From: Mesorhizobium sp. ORS 3324
Lineage (GTDB): Bacteria > Pseudomonadota > Alphaproteobacteria > Rhizobiales > Rhizobiaceae
NCBI GenBank assembly: GCA_000824825.2
Contig: LM655192.1
Location: 265 to 37,845, forward strand
Reading direction: 5' to 3'
DNA: 37,581 nt
The notes under the pieces are model-generated. The model was not told the DNA's origin. It worked only from the letters and a program-made list of their open reading frames with translations, and did not search any database. Positions 25,237 through 34,560 of this stretch are shown here, piece after piece; the first letter of the stretch is position 1; each line of letters opens with the position of its first letter. A program made the translations under genes and the position numbers.

Positions 25237-25977
25237 CTAAAGGACTTCGCGGACGAAGCGGTTTCGGACGAGCCGGAAGAACGGCACTGCGCCGCCCGGA
25301 CGCAGCAGGGGATCGTGGGCGAGCCGCTTTTCCAGTTCTTCCAGGATCATGCGGGTGATGTCGGGAATGTCGGCCTTGCGGGCTTCCGCGAGCGGCAGCC
25401 AGACGAGCTCTTCCAACTCGTTGGTCGGGCCGCCCTCCGGCAATTCCACGGCGACGTCCTCGCGCCAGGCGCTGAAGAAGCGCGTGTCGAAGCGACGCAC
25501 GCGGTTGGGCGGCGTGATGGCGCGGGCAATGAAGCGCAGGGCGTCCAGCGACGGCGCCACGCCATGTTCGACGAAACCCTGCCAGTCGGGCTTGGCGGTC
25601 GCGAACGGGCCTTTGCGGCCGATCAGCAGGCCGGCTTCCTCGTAAGTCTCGCGAATCGCCGACAGGGCGATGGCGCGCGCACGCGCGGCGCTCGCGCGAC
25701 CTGGACCGCTGGCAAGCCTCGCCTCTTCCTCGCGATGCAACGGGGCGGCCACCGGAATGCGGCTGTCGGCTGGGTCGGTGCGGCCGCCGGGGAAGACGAA
25801 TTTCCCCGGCATGAAGGCGTGGCCGACATGGCGCCGGCCCATCAGCACCACAACGTCCCTGCCGCTCCGGTCAAGCAGGATCAAGGTTGCGGCGTCGCGC
25901 GGACGAAGCGCCTTGCCGCTGCGCACGGCCAAGCCTTTATCGAGTTTATCGACATCCGCCTTGGTCATTCCTTCCAT
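25237..25977 (-). CDS. Nudix hydrolase
   Basis: A 246-residue protein that probably cleaves a nucleoside diphosphate-X compound. The core helix of the Nudix box is RETYEEAGLLIG, preceded by FVFPGGRTDP; an insert of about 30 residues (containing SGPGRASAARARAIALSA) separates the glycine part from the helix, as in NUDT19-like members. The CoA-diphosphatase reading is possible. Start at 25977; a second ATG nine bases downstream is possible. Followed by the MFS gene. Confidence 0.85.
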   Translation of the reverse strand: MEGMTKADVDKLDKGLAVRSGKALRPRDAATLILLDRSGRDVVVLMGRRHVGHAFMPGKFVFPGGRTDPADSRIPVAAPLHREEEARLASGPGRASAARARAIALSAIRETYEEAGLLIGRKGPFATAKPDWQGFVEHGVAPSLDALRFIARAITPPNRVRRFDTRFFSAWREDVAVELPEGGPTNELEELVWLPLAEARKADIPDITRMILEELEKRLAHDPLLRPGGAVPFFRLVRNRFVREVL

Positions 25978-26064
25978 GCGCCCGACCTAGCGGAAACTTC
26001 TCGAATGCGAAAGTGGCTTGCGTGTTCGGATCCTTGCACCAGCCCGGACGAAAAGCCGCGGCTT

Positions 26065-26106
26065 GAGCAATTCCAGGAAAGTGCGCAGCGGTTTTCCGTC
26101 TTGGAG
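26065..26106. repeat. Possible fragment of a dispersed rhizobial repeat
   Basis: The segment starting GAGCAATTCCAGGAAA and running to GCGGTTTTCCGTC looks like a fragment of a short repeat I associate with Mesorhizobium intergenic regions. It occurs only once in this window, so its repeat nature cannot be shown here. It lies in the 162-base gap between the DUF983 and Nudix genes. Confidence 0.3.
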
Positions 26107-26139
26107 CAGGACGACCTTCTACACGAACATTGAGCCGCT

Positions 26140-26595
26140 TTAGACCTCTGAATGCGGTTCAAACCCGTCTTTCTCGCCGCCGAAGCCGTGCATATACAGC
26201 GCCCATTGCAGGCCGATGACGGCGCCCTTGACCGGCTGCAGCAGTGCGATGGCCAGCGTAAAGGTCAGCGGCACCCAGATCAGGGCATGCTGCCAAATGG
26301 ACAGCGTGGTGGTAGCCTCCACCGCCATGAAGGTGCCGACCACGATGTGGCCGACGATGACGATCACCAGATAGGCGGGAAGGTCGTCGGCGCGATGGTG
26401 ATGGATATCCTCGCCGCAGACGCTGCATGTCTCGACCGTCTTGGTGAAGGCGTAGAACAGCTTGCCTTCGCCGCAATGCGGGCAGCGGCCGAGCAGGCCG
26501 CGTTTGATCGCCGTCCACAGCGGACGCGCGACGCGGCCGGAATGATGCTCGCCGCCAAAGACCTGTTCTTCCATGCCTAATTCCTTTGGCATCAT
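26140..26595 (-). CDS. DUF983 membrane protein
   Basis: A 151-residue protein with two CxxC pairs (RCPHCGEGKLF and CSVCGEDI) followed by HHHRADDLPAY and two membrane helices (about 75-95 and 100-125). This pattern is DUF983, found in many alphaproteobacteria, function unknown. The ATG at 26595 overlaps the rnr stop (ATGA), and GGAG precedes it, so it is co-translated with rnr. Confidence 0.9.
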   Translation of the reverse strand: MMPKELGMEEQVFGGEHHSGRVARPLWTAIKRGLLGRCPHCGEGKLFYAFTKTVETCSVCGEDIHHHRADDLPAYLVIVIVGHIVVGTFMAVEATTTLSIWQHALIWVPLTFTLAIALLQPVKGAVIGLQWALYMHGFGGEKDGFEPHSEV

Positions 26596-28901
26596 CTTCT
26601 CCTGCCGCGCGGCCCGAAGCGCGACTGCGACGCGCGGGCGCGGCCCTTGGCCTTGTGGAACGAGCGTCGCGAGCCAGGCAACGGCTTCGGGTCGCTCAGC
26701 ATCTCGAAACGCATCGCGCCGGCCATAGGCGCGACCTCCAGCAGCCGCACCTCGACGCGGTCGGCAAGCTGATAGCCTTTGCCGGTGCGTTCCCCGAACA
26801 GCGAGCGAGCGGTTTCGTCGTAGATATAGTAGTCGCCGTCCAGGCTTGACACCGGGATGAAACCATCGGCGCCGTATTGCGGCAATTGGACAAAGAGTCC
26901 CGCCTTGGTGACGCCGGAGATGCGCGCATCAAAAGTGTCGTTGATGCGCTCGGCGAGATAGGCGGCGATCAGCCGGTCGACCGTGTCGCGCTCGGCGGCC
27001 ATGGCGCGGCGTTCGGTGGCCGAGATGAGGGCTGCGACCTCTTCCAGCCGGTCGGCTTCGGGCTGCGTCAGGCCGCCGGGGCCGAGGCCGAGCGCGGCAA
27101 TCAGTCCGCGATGCACGATCAGATCGGAATAGCGCCGGATCGGCGAGGTGAAATGCGCATAGCGTTTCAGGTTGAGGCCAAAATGGCCGATGTTCTTCGG
27201 CGAATATTCGGCCTGGCTCTGCGAGCGCAGGACAACTTCGTTGACCAGCGCCTCGTTGTCGGCGCCACGAACGCGCTCCAGGATGCCGTTGAACTGCCCC
27301 GGCCGCATCTGGGCGCCGCGCGCCAGCGACAGGCCAAGGGTGTGCAGAAACTCGCGCAGCGATTCCTGCTTCACCAGCGACGGCGCGTCGTGGATGCGGT
27401 AGACGAGGGGCTCTTTCTTGCCTTCAAGCGTCTCGGCGGCCGCGACATTGGCCTGGATCATGAACTCCTCGATCAGCTTGTGAGCGTCGAGGCGCTCGGG
27501 CACCACGACCCGGTCGACCGTGCCGTCGCCCTTGAGCAGGATCTTGCGTTCCGGCAGCTCGAGCTCCAACGGCTGGCGGTTGTCGCGGCCGCGCTTCAGC
27601 ACCGCGTAGGCGTCCCACAGGGGCTTCAGAACGCTGTCGAGAATCGGCCCGGTCTTGTCGTCGGGCAAGCCGTCGATCGCGGCCTGCGCCTGCGTATAGG
27701 CGAGCTTGGCCGCTGACTTCATCATGACGCGATGGAATGAGTGCCTGAGCTTGCGGCCGTCCGCCGAGAAGGTCATGCGCACGGCGATGGCTGGACGATC
27801 CTCGCCTTCGCGCAGCGAGCAAAGGTCGTTGGAGATGCGCTCGGGCAGCATCGGCACGACGCGATCCGGGAAATAGACCGAATTGCCGCGCTTCAGCGCC
27901 TCGCGGTCGAGCGGCGTGCCGTAGCGGACATAGGCGGCGACATCGGCGATCGCCACGGCGACGATAAAGCCGCCGGGATTCTTTGCGTCGATATCGGGCG
28001 TGGCGAAGACGGCGTCGTCATGGTCCTTGGCATCGGCCGGGTCGATGGTGACCAGCGGCAGATCGCGCCAGTCCTCGCGCCCGGCCAACGTCGCCGGCTT
28101 CATCGCATCGGCCTCGGCGATCAAATCGGCCGGAAAGATATGCGGGATGTCGTGGGCGTGGATGGCGATCATCGAGACCGCCTTCTCGGTGGTCAGCGAG
28201 CCCAGCACCGCCAGCACCTTGGCGCGCGGCAGGCCGTAGCGCGAGGCGCGCGCCGGCTGGACCTCGACCAGATCGCCGTTTTTGGCGCCGTTCTGGAATT
28301 CCTTGTCGACCACCAACTCTGGCTGGCGCCGTTCCACCGGCTCGATGCGGAAGCTGCCGTCCTTCAGCACCCGGAAGACGCCGAGTACGGCTTCGCTGCG
28401 CTTCTCGAAGATCTTCATCACCCGCCCGGTGTAGGCGGGGCCGGACGGATCGTCGGTCGGGAAGGTCTTGGCAAGCACACGATCGCCGATGCCGGGGATG
28501 GGACCGGTGGCGCCGCGCGAGATGCGGAGGGCAATGACGGGGGGCGAGCCGGGGCCGGTGTATTCGCTCGGATTGGCCAGCAGCACGCCGTCGTCATCGC
28601 GGCCGACAATGTCGAGCACTGCGACATGGGGCAGGGCGCCGGCGCGGGTGAGCCGCTTGCGGTTCCTGGTCAGCAGGCCTTCGTCCTGCAGGTCGCGCAA
28701 AAGCTCCTTCAGCCAGATGCGGTCCTGGCCGCGCAGCGCGAAAGCCTTGGCGATCTCGCGCTTTCCGGAGCGATCGGGATTCTCGGCGATGTAGCGCAGG
28801 ATTTCGTCGCGCGAGGGTCGGTAGTCGTCCTTGACCACCTGGGCCCTCGTGTCGGCGCTGCGCGGATCGCCGTGGCTTCTTCCGGAGATCCTGCGCGCCA
28901 C
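26592..28901 (-). CDS. rnr: Ribonuclease R
   Basis: A 769-residue 3'-5' exoribonuclease. An N-terminal winged helix (about 28-90) and cold-shock domains precede the RNB domain, with catalytic aspartates in TIDPADAKDHDDAVFA (D287, D290, D293, D295, D296 region) and a C-terminal S1 domain (near 640-725) plus a basic tail (KAKGRARASQSRFGPRGRRR). It starts with GTG at 28901, six bases after the topA stop, and its ribosome-binding site overlaps that stop. Degrades structured RNAs. Confidence 0.95.
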   Translation of the reverse strand: MARRISGRSHGDPRSADTRAQVVKDDYRPSRDEILRYIAENPDRSGKREIAKAFALRGQDRIWLKELLRDLQDEGLLTRNRKRLTRAGALPHVAVLDIVGRDDDGVLLANPSEYTGPGSPPVIALRISRGATGPIPGIGDRVLAKTFPTDDPSGPAYTGRVMKIFEKRSEAVLGVFRVLKDGSFRIEPVERRQPELVVDKEFQNGAKNGDLVEVQPARASRYGLPRAKVLAVLGSLTTEKAVSMIAIHAHDIPHIFPADLIAEADAMKPATLAGREDWRDLPLVTIDPADAKDHDDAVFATPDIDAKNPGGFIVAVAIADVAAYVRYGTPLDREALKRGNSVYFPDRVVPMLPERISNDLCSLREGEDRPAIAVRMTFSADGRKLRHSFHRVMMKSAAKLAYTQAQAAIDGLPDDKTGPILDSVLKPLWDAYAVLKRGRDNRQPLELELPERKILLKGDGTVDRVVVPERLDAHKLIEEFMIQANVAAAETLEGKKEPLVYRIHDAPSLVKQESLREFLHTLGLSLARGAQMRPGQFNGILERVRGADNEALVNEVVLRSQSQAEYSPKNIGHFGLNLKRYAHFTSPIRRYSDLIVHRGLIAALGLGPGGLTQPEADRLEEVAALISATERRAMAAERDTVDRLIAAYLAERINDTFDARISGVTKAGLFVQLPQYGADGFIPVSSLDGDYYIYDETARSLFGERTGKGYQLADRVEVRLLEVAPMAGAMRFEMLSDPKPLPGSRRSFHKAKGRARASQSRFGPRGRRR

Positions 28902-28907
28902 GTCGTG

Positions 28908-31475
28908 CTACCCTTTCTTTGCCGCCTTGCGGAACGGCTTCTTGCCGCCTCCGCCCTTGGCTTCCTTCTCGGCAATCAGGGCGATTGCCTCTTCCATCGT
29001 CACGGACTGCGGATCCTTGCCCTTGGGCAGCGTCGCGTTGACCTTGCCGTAATTGACATAGGGCCCGTAGCGGCCGTCGCGCACCACGATCTTGCCGCCG
29101 CCGTCGGGATGGTCGCCCAGTTCCTTCAACGCGGCGGGTGTGGTGCCGTTGCGCCCGCCCTTTCCCTTCTGCTGCTTCTCGGCGATCACCGAAACGGCAC
29201 GGTTCAATCCGATCGAGAACACGTCCTCGATGCTCTCCAGATTGGCGTAGGTGCCGTCGTGCAGCACGAAGGGCCCGTAGCGACCAAGACCGGCTGAGAT
29301 CATCTTGCCGGTTTCCGGATGCTTGCCGACATCGCGTGGCAGCGACAGCAGCGCGATCGCCTTCTCGTGGTCGATCGAGTCGGCCGTCCAGCCCTTGGGC
29401 AAGCTGGAGCGCTTGGCGTCCTTGCCCTCGCCGCGCTGGATATAGGGGCCGAAACGGCCGCTGCGCAGCGTGATCTCCTCGGCCGTGTAAGGGTCCTTGC
29501 CGAGCAGCCTGACGCCGTCCTCGCCGTTGCCGTTTTCGCCATTGGGATTGGCGGCGTCGCCGAGCTGGCGCGTGTAGGAGCACTCAGGATAGTTCGAACA
29601 GCCGACAAAGGCGCCGAACTTGCCGAGCTTCAGCGACAGGTTGCCGGTGCCGCATTTCGGGCAGATGCGCGGGTTCGAGCCGTCTTCCCGCGGAGGAAAG
29701 ACCAGCGGCGCCAGTTCGTCGTTGAGGGCTTCGAGCACGTCGGAGACGCGCAGTTCCTTGATGTCGTCGACGGCGCCCGAAAAGTCCCTCCAGAAGTCGC
29801 GCAGCACGTCCTTCCAGGCGAGCTTGCCGTCGGAGATCTCGTCGAGCTTTTCCTCGAGCGAGGCGGTGAAGTCATATTCGACATAGCGCTCGAAGAAGCT
29901 TTCGAGAAAGGCCGAGAGCAGCCGGCCCTTGGCCTGCGGCACCAGCTTGCGCCGGTCGATGGCGACGTAGTCGCGGTCTTCAAGAGTCTTCAGGATCGCC
30001 GTGTAGGTCGACGGCCGGCCAATGCCGAGCTCTTCCAGCTTCTTGATCAGCGTCGCCTCGGAATAGCGCGGCGGCGGCTCGGTCGTGTGCTGGGTGGCGT
30101 TGATCGCCCGGCGGGCAAGCTGCTCGCCGGCTCGGATCTCGGGCAGGCGGCGGCTTTCCTCGTCCTCGGCGTCCTCTTCCTTCTGGTCGGTGTAGGCGGC
30201 GATGAAGCCGTCGAAGCGGACGACCGAGCCGACGGCGCGAAGCTCGGCGGTGCGAGCGCCGTTGACGGCTTCTATCTCGACGGTAGTGCGCTCGATCTCG
30301 GCCGGCTGCATCTGGCTGGCGATGGCGCGCTTCCAGATCAGCTCGTAGAGCTTTGCCTGGTCGGCATCGAGATATTGCCGGACCGATGCCGGCGTGCGCT
30401 TGAAATCGGTCGGTCGGATCGCCTCATGCGCTTCCTGGGCGTTCTTGGCCTTGACGGAGTAGTAGCGCGGATTTTCGGGCAGGTATTTTGCGCCGAACTC
30501 GTTGACGATGGCATCACGCGCCGCGGCAATCGCCTCCGGCGCCATCTGCACGCCATCGGTTCGCATATAGGTGATGAGGCCGGCGGTCTCGCCGCCGACA
30601 TCCATGCCCTCATAGAGCTTCTGCGCCACCTGCATGGTTCGGTTGGCCGAGAAGCCGAGGCGCGAGGAAGCTGCCTGCTGCAGCGTCGAGGTGGTGAAGG
30701 GCGGACCGGGATTGCGCTTGGTGGGCTTGGCTTCGACCGACAGCGCCTTGAAGGCGGCGCCTTCCAGCATCGCCTTGATGTCGTCGGCCTGCGCCTTGTT
30801 GGCGATGTCGAGCTTCTGCAGCTTCTTGCCGGCATAGGCGGTCAGCCGCGCCTCGAAGCTGTCGCTGCGCGGCGTGTTGAGGATGGCGGCGATCTGCCAG
30901 TATTCCTCGCGGATGAAGCGCTCGATCTCGGATTCGCGATCGCAGACGAGGCGCAGCGCCACCGACTGCACGCGTCCGGCCGAACGGGCGCCCGGCAGCT
31001 TGCGCCAGAGCACCGGCGAGAGCGTGAAGCCGACGAGATAGTCGAGCGCGCGGCGGGCGAGATAGGCGTCGACCAGCGGCGCATCGATCTGGCGTGGATT
31101 GGCCATCGCCTCCATCACCGAAGCCTTGGTGATGGCGTTGAAGACGACGCGGCTGACCGGCTTGTCCTTCAGCGCGCGCTTCTGCCGCAGCACTTCCAGC
31201 ACATGCCAGGAAATCGCCTCGCCCTCGCGGTCCGGGTCGGTGGCGAGGATCAGCCCGTCGGCGTCCTTGACCGCCTTGGCGATGTCGGTGAGGCGCTTGC
31301 CGGAGGCGGTGTCGACCGACCAGGACATGGCGAAGTCCTCGTCCGGGCGCACCGAGCCGTCCTTGGCCGGCAGATCGCGGACATGGCCAAACGAAGCCAG
31401 GACCTTATAGTTCTTGCCCAGATATTTGTTGATTGTCTTCGCCTTGGCCGGCGATTCGACGACGACGACGTCCAT
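28908..31475 (-). CDS. topA: DNA topoisomerase I
   Basis: An 855-residue type IA topoisomerase. Toprim domain with E7 (VVVVESPAKAK) and D80/D82/E84 (ATDPDREGEA), active-site tyrosine Y303 in GLITYMRTDG, and a C-terminal zinc finger (CPKC...CSNYPEC) followed by several TopA C-terminal repeats (GRYGPYV, GKFGAFVGC type) and a basic tail. Relaxes negative supercoils. Heads a minus-strand run topA-rnr-DUF983. No dprA gene lies upstream here: the next gene is a secreted repeat protein 264 bases away. Confidence 0.97.
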   Translation of the reverse strand: MDVVVVESPAKAKTINKYLGKNYKVLASFGHVRDLPAKDGSVRPDEDFAMSWSVDTASGKRLTDIAKAVKDADGLILATDPDREGEAISWHVLEVLRQKRALKDKPVSRVVFNAITKASVMEAMANPRQIDAPLVDAYLARRALDYLVGFTLSPVLWRKLPGARSAGRVQSVALRLVCDRESEIERFIREEYWQIAAILNTPRSDSFEARLTAYAGKKLQKLDIANKAQADDIKAMLEGAAFKALSVEAKPTKRNPGPPFTTSTLQQAASSRLGFSANRTMQVAQKLYEGMDVGGETAGLITYMRTDGVQMAPEAIAAARDAIVNEFGAKYLPENPRYYSVKAKNAQEAHEAIRPTDFKRTPASVRQYLDADQAKLYELIWKRAIASQMQPAEIERTTVEIEAVNGARTAELRAVGSVVRFDGFIAAYTDQKEEDAEDEESRRLPEIRAGEQLARRAINATQHTTEPPPRYSEATLIKKLEELGIGRPSTYTAILKTLEDRDYVAIDRRKLVPQAKGRLLSAFLESFFERYVEYDFTASLEEKLDEISDGKLAWKDVLRDFWRDFSGAVDDIKELRVSDVLEALNDELAPLVFPPREDGSNPRICPKCGTGNLSLKLGKFGAFVGCSNYPECSYTRQLGDAANPNGENGNGEDGVRLLGKDPYTAEEITLRSGRFGPYIQRGEGKDAKRSSLPKGWTADSIDHEKAIALLSLPRDVGKHPETGKMISAGLGRYGPFVLHDGTYANLESIEDVFSIGLNRAVSVIAEKQQKGKGGRNGTTPAALKELGDHPDGGGKIVVRDGRYGPYVNYGKVNATLPKGKDPQSVTMEEAIALIAEKEAKGGGGKKPFRKAAKKG

Positions 31476-31613
31476 GAGGTCTCATATCAGCTGTGAGGCG
31501 GCGGAAGATACTCCGCAACGCGCGACGAAATCCCACTCTTTTCGTCGCTCACATGGCCGTGCTTTTGCAATCGGTCAAGGGGAAGGAGCCAATTTGCGAG
31601 GCTGTCGCCAGCG

Positions 31614-31632
31614 ATACACTCTTAGAGTGTAT
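31614..31632. promoter_or_regulatory. Perfect palindrome upstream of topA
   Basis: ATACACTC, TTA, GAGTGTAT: perfect 8 bp arms around a 3-base centre, 139 bases upstream of the topA start and in a 264-base gap with no gene. Typical of a dimeric repressor or activator site; the protein is not identifiable. Confidence 0.5.
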
Positions 31633-31692
31633 GGCGAAGATCACATTTTTGGGGAGCGTCCAAGGTCACGCCTCGCAGGCCGCGAGGTGGCC

Positions 31693-31720
31693 GGCTGCCG
31701 GAAGAAAATACCCGGCAGCC
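31693..31720 (-). terminator. Hairpin after the secreted repeat-protein gene
   Basis: GGCTGCCGG (31693-31701) and CCGGCAGCC (31712-31720) form a perfect 9 bp stem with a 10-base loop, 20 bases after the stop at 31740. No T-run follows on the minus strand; likely a terminator or mRNA 3' end. Confidence 0.5.
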
Positions 31721-31739
31721 AGTCGATTCTTCGAGAAGC

Positions 31740-32117
31740 TCAGTCGGCCGCGACGACGTGCCAGGCGCCGGCTACGCCTTCGCCCTTCATGTCGCCGGCC
31801 TTCTTGTCCTTGACGAAGGTGTAGACCGGCTTGCCGTCATAGGCCCACATCTTGGTGCCGTCCGTGCGATCGACGATCGTCCATTCGTCGTCGGCCCTGG
31901 CGCCGGCCTCGGCCTTCAGCGGCGGCCAGTTGGCGGCGCATTTGTCGTAGCAGTTGGATTTGCCCTTCTCGTCCTTGGCATAGGTGTAAAGCGTCATGCC
32001 CATGGCATCAGTGTAGATCTTCTTGCCTCCGACTTCGGCCTCCTTCCATGCCTCGGCGGCGTGAGACGCGGCGGTGCCGAGCAAGAGCGCCGCTACTCCA
32101 AGTGCAATCGCTTTCAT
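31740..32117 (-). CDS. Secreted protein with Yx(F/W/Y)xxD repeats (COG4315-like)
   Basis: A 125-residue exported protein. Signal peptide MKAIALGVAALLLGTAASHA is followed by AEAW. The mature part has LYTYAKD and VYTFVKD, the repeat motif of the secreted-repeat family (PF03640), and two cysteines in SNCYDKC. Function unknown. Start at 32117 with AGGGAG upstream; the frame to 32141 has no good site. Divergent from the CcdA-type gene. Confidence 0.85.
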   Translation of the reverse strand: MKAIALGVAALLLGTAASHAAEAWKEAEVGGKKIYTDAMGMTLYTYAKDEKGKSNCYDKCAANWPPLKAEAGARADDEWTIVDRTDGTKMWAYDGKPVYTFVKDKKAGDMKGEGVAGAWHVVAAD

Positions 32118-32281
32118 GGCAAATCTCCCTGAGAACAGCACGCTGCAATCGCGCGCTGTCCAATCAACGCGTCAAGGAGGCCGTTTCTTCCTCGCTGAAG
32201 CGGCCACATGCCACAGAATGGTGATTGGCACGGACGCTCCAGCATCGCTATATCGGCGCCAGCACAATCGGGGCGGTCGAA

Positions 32282-33028
32282 ATGGCATTGGACATCGGCT
32301 ATGTCAGCGCGGTCGGGGCAGGGGCGATCTCGTTCCTGTCGCCCTGCGTGCTGCCGCTGGTGCCACCTTATCTCTGCTACATGGCCGGCGTCTCGGTCGA
32401 CGATTTCCGCGGCAATCATGGCGTGACAGCGCGAGAGGGCACGCGCGGCGCGCTGCTCTATGCCTCTTTGGCCTTCGTGCTCGGCTTCTCCACCGTCTTC
32501 GTCGCGCTCGGCGCCGGCGCCTCGACCATCGGCCGCCTGCTGCGCGTCTGGCAGGAGCCGCTGGCGATGGTGGCAGGCGCGCTGATCATCGTCATGGGCC
32601 TGAACTTCCTCGGCATCCTGCGCATCCCGCTCTTGTCGCGCGAGGCGCGCTTCCAGTCGCAGGGCAAGCCGGCCAACATGGTCGCGGCCTATGTCATGGG
32701 GCTCGCCTTCGCGTTCGGCTGGACGCCCTGCATCGGCCCGGTGCTGGGGCCGATCCTGACGCTCGCCGGCGGCCGCGAGACTGTGGGCGAGGGCGCGCTG
32801 CTGCTCGCCGCCTACTCGCTCGGCCTTGGCATTCCCTTCCTGATCGCGGCGCTGTTTTCCGGCGCCTTCATGCGCTTCCTGGGAAAATTCCGCGTCCATC
32901 TCGGCCGCGTCGAGAAGGCGATCGGCGCGCTTCTGGTCGTCGCCGGCGTGTTTTTCCTCACCGGCGGGGTGCAGAGCGCGTCCTACTGGTTGCTGGAGAA
33001 TTTCCCGGTGCTGGGAAGGTTGGGGTAG
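32282..33028 (+). CDS. ccdA: Cytochrome c biogenesis CcdA/DsbD-type thiol transporter
   Basis: A 248-residue inner-membrane protein with about six hydrophobic segments. The conserved cysteines are C22 (SFLSPCVLPLVPPY) and C150 (FAFGWTPCIGP), which carry reducing equivalents from cytoplasmic thioredoxin to the periplasm. I start it at 32282 (MALDIGYVSAV); the frame is open to 32225. The ribosome-binding site is weak. Which periplasmic partner it serves is not visible here. Confidence 0.88.
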   Translation: MALDIGYVSAVGAGAISFLSPCVLPLVPPYLCYMAGVSVDDFRGNHGVTAREGTRGALLYASLAFVLGFSTVFVALGAGASTIGRLLRVWQEPLAMVAGALIIVMGLNFLGILRIPLLSREARFQSQGKPANMVAAYVMGLAFAFGWTPCIGPVLGPILTLAGGRETVGEGALLLAAYSLGLGIPFLIAALFSGAFMRFLGKFRVHLGRVEKAIGALLVVAGVFFLTGGVQSASYWLLENFPVLGRLG

Positions 33029-33067
33029 GTCCCCACAGCGACGTCGACTGCATCCGAGAGCGGCATA

Positions 33068-33094
33068 GAGCGACTGATTAAAAGTCAGTTGCTC
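33068..33094. promoter_or_regulatory. Inverted repeat between ccdA and glmU
   Basis: GAGCGACTGA (33068-33077) and TCAGTTGCTC (33085-33094) pair over 10 positions with one mismatch and a 7-base loop. It could be the end of the ccdA transcript or part of the glmU leader/operator. Confidence 0.35.
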
Positions 33095-33117
33095 AACCGT
33101 CTCACCGGAATTTAACC

Positions 33118-33143
33118 GCATTGGTGGACCATGCCGCCAATGC
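33118..33143 (+). promoter_or_regulatory. Second hairpin in the glmU upstream region
   Basis: GCATTGGTGG (33118-33127) and CCGCCAATGC (33134-33143) form a 10 bp stem with one G-T pair and a 6-base loop, 44 bases before the glmU ATG. Possible leader structure or operator. Confidence 0.35.
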
Positions 33144-33187
33144 TAGATAGTTCCGATTCCTGATCTATTTCACACGGTTGCCCTTTC

Positions 33188-34555
33188 ATGAACCAGAAAT
33201 CCTGCCTGTCCGTCATCCTTGCCGCCGGCGAAGGCACGCGCATGAAAAGTGCGATGCCCAAGGTGCTGCATCCGATTGCCGGCCTGCCGATGGTGGCGCA
33301 TGTGGTGAAAGCTGCGGAGGCTGCCGGTGCCTCGGGTCTGGCGCTGGTGATCGGCCATGGCGCGGAGGAGATGCGCAAGGCGGCGCAGAAGTTTGCCCCG
33401 AAGGCAGAGACTTTCGTGCAGGAGAAGCGGCTCGGCACAGCCCATGCGGTGCTTGCCGCACGCGAAGCGATATCAAAGGGTTATGACGATATCCTCGTCA
33501 TGTTCGGCGACACGCCGCTGATCGATGCGGGAGTGCTCGCCGCCGCGCGGCGGAAGCTGGCGGAAGGGGCTGCCGTCGCGGTCATCGGCTTCCGCCCGCC
33601 AAATCCGACCGGCTACGGCCGACTGATCGAAAAAGGCGGCCGGCTCCTCGCCATCCGCGAGGAAAAGGACTGCTCCGAGGAGGAGAAGACAATCGGTTTC
33701 TGCAATGCCGGGATGATGGCGGTTGCGGGCAAGCACGCGCTTCGACTGCTCGACAAGGTCGGCAACAACAACGCCAAGGGCGAGTTCTACCTCACCGACA
33801 TTGTCGAGATCGCCGGTTCGGAGGGCCTCGACGTCGTGGCAACGGAGGCAAGCTTCGAGAGCGCGCTCGGCATCAACAACCGGGCCGAACTTGCCGAGGC
33901 GGAAGCCATCTGGCAGGCGCGCCGGCGGCGCGAGGCGATGCTTGCGGGCGTGACGCTGATCGCGCCGGAGACCGTCTATTTCTCACATGACACGGAGATT
34001 GGCGCCGATACGCTTGTCGAGCCGAATGTCTGGTTCGGGCTGGGCGTCAAGATCGCAAATGGCGCCAGGATCCATGCCTTCAGCCACATCGAAGGCGCCA
34101 CCATCGCTTCCAACTGCGATGTCGGACCGTTCGCGCGGCTGCGGCCGGGCGCTGATCTCAGGCAAAGGGCCAAGGTCGGCAATTTCTGCGAGGTCAAGCA
34201 GGCGACGATCGAGGAAGGGGCCAAGGTCAACCACCTGACTTATATCGGCGATGCACGGGTCGGTGCTGGAGCGAATATCGGCGCCGGCACCATCACCTGC
34301 AACTATGACGGCTTTTCGAAATTCTTCACCGACATCGGCGAAGGCGCCTTCGTCGGCTCGAACTCGGCGCTGGTCGCGCCGGTCACGATCGGCAAGGGCG
34401 GCTACATCGCCTCGGGCAGCGTCATCACCGAAAGCGTGCCCGACGATGCGCTCGCCTTCGGCCGCGCCCGCCAGAAGACGCTGCCCGGCAAAGGCAAGGA
34501 GTTGCGGGAGCGCTTCGCCTCGGCGGCAGCGGCGCGGAAGAAGGCTGCCGAATAG
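33188..34555 (+). CDS. glmU: Bifunctional UDP-GlcNAc pyrophosphorylase / glucosamine-1-phosphate acetyltransferase
   Basis: A 455-residue enzyme for the last two steps to UDP-GlcNAc, precursor of peptidoglycan and lipopolysaccharide. The N-terminal nucleotidyltransferase opens [21 protein letters not shown]; the C-terminal left-handed beta-helix has the acetyltransferase segment [13 protein letters not shown]...[11 protein letters not shown] and [11 protein letters not shown]. Start at 33188, ribosome-binding site not clear. It converges on the MAPEG gene with only 5 bases between; glmS follows 700 bases later. Confidence 0.97.
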   Translation: MNQKSCLSVILAAGEGTRMKSAMPKVLHPIAGLPMVAHVVKAAEAAGASGLALVIGHGAEEMRKAAQKFAPKAETFVQEKRLGTAHAVLAAREAISKGYDDILVMFGDTPLIDAGVLAAARRKLAEGAAVAVIGFRPPNPTGYGRLIEKGGRLLAIREEKDCSEEEKTIGFCNAGMMAVAGKHALRLLDKVGNNNAKGEFYLTDIVEIAGSEGLDVVATEASFESALGINNRAELAEAEAIWQARRRREAMLAGVTLIAPETVYFSHDTEIGADTLVEPNVWFGLGVKIANGARIHAFSHIEGATIASNCDVGPFARLRPGADLRQRAKVGNFCEVKQATIEEGAKVNHLTYIGDARVGAGANIGAGTITCNYDGFSKFFTDIGEGAFVGSNSALVAPVTIGKGGYIASGSVITESVPDDALAFGRARQKTLPGKGKELRERFASAAAARKKAAE

Positions 34556-34560
34556 GCTGG

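Noticed and set aside
31414..31824. Plus-strand open frames across the topA upstream gap
   Set aside because: They overlap the topA start and the secreted-protein gene on the other strand, have no ribosome-binding site and no family resemblance.
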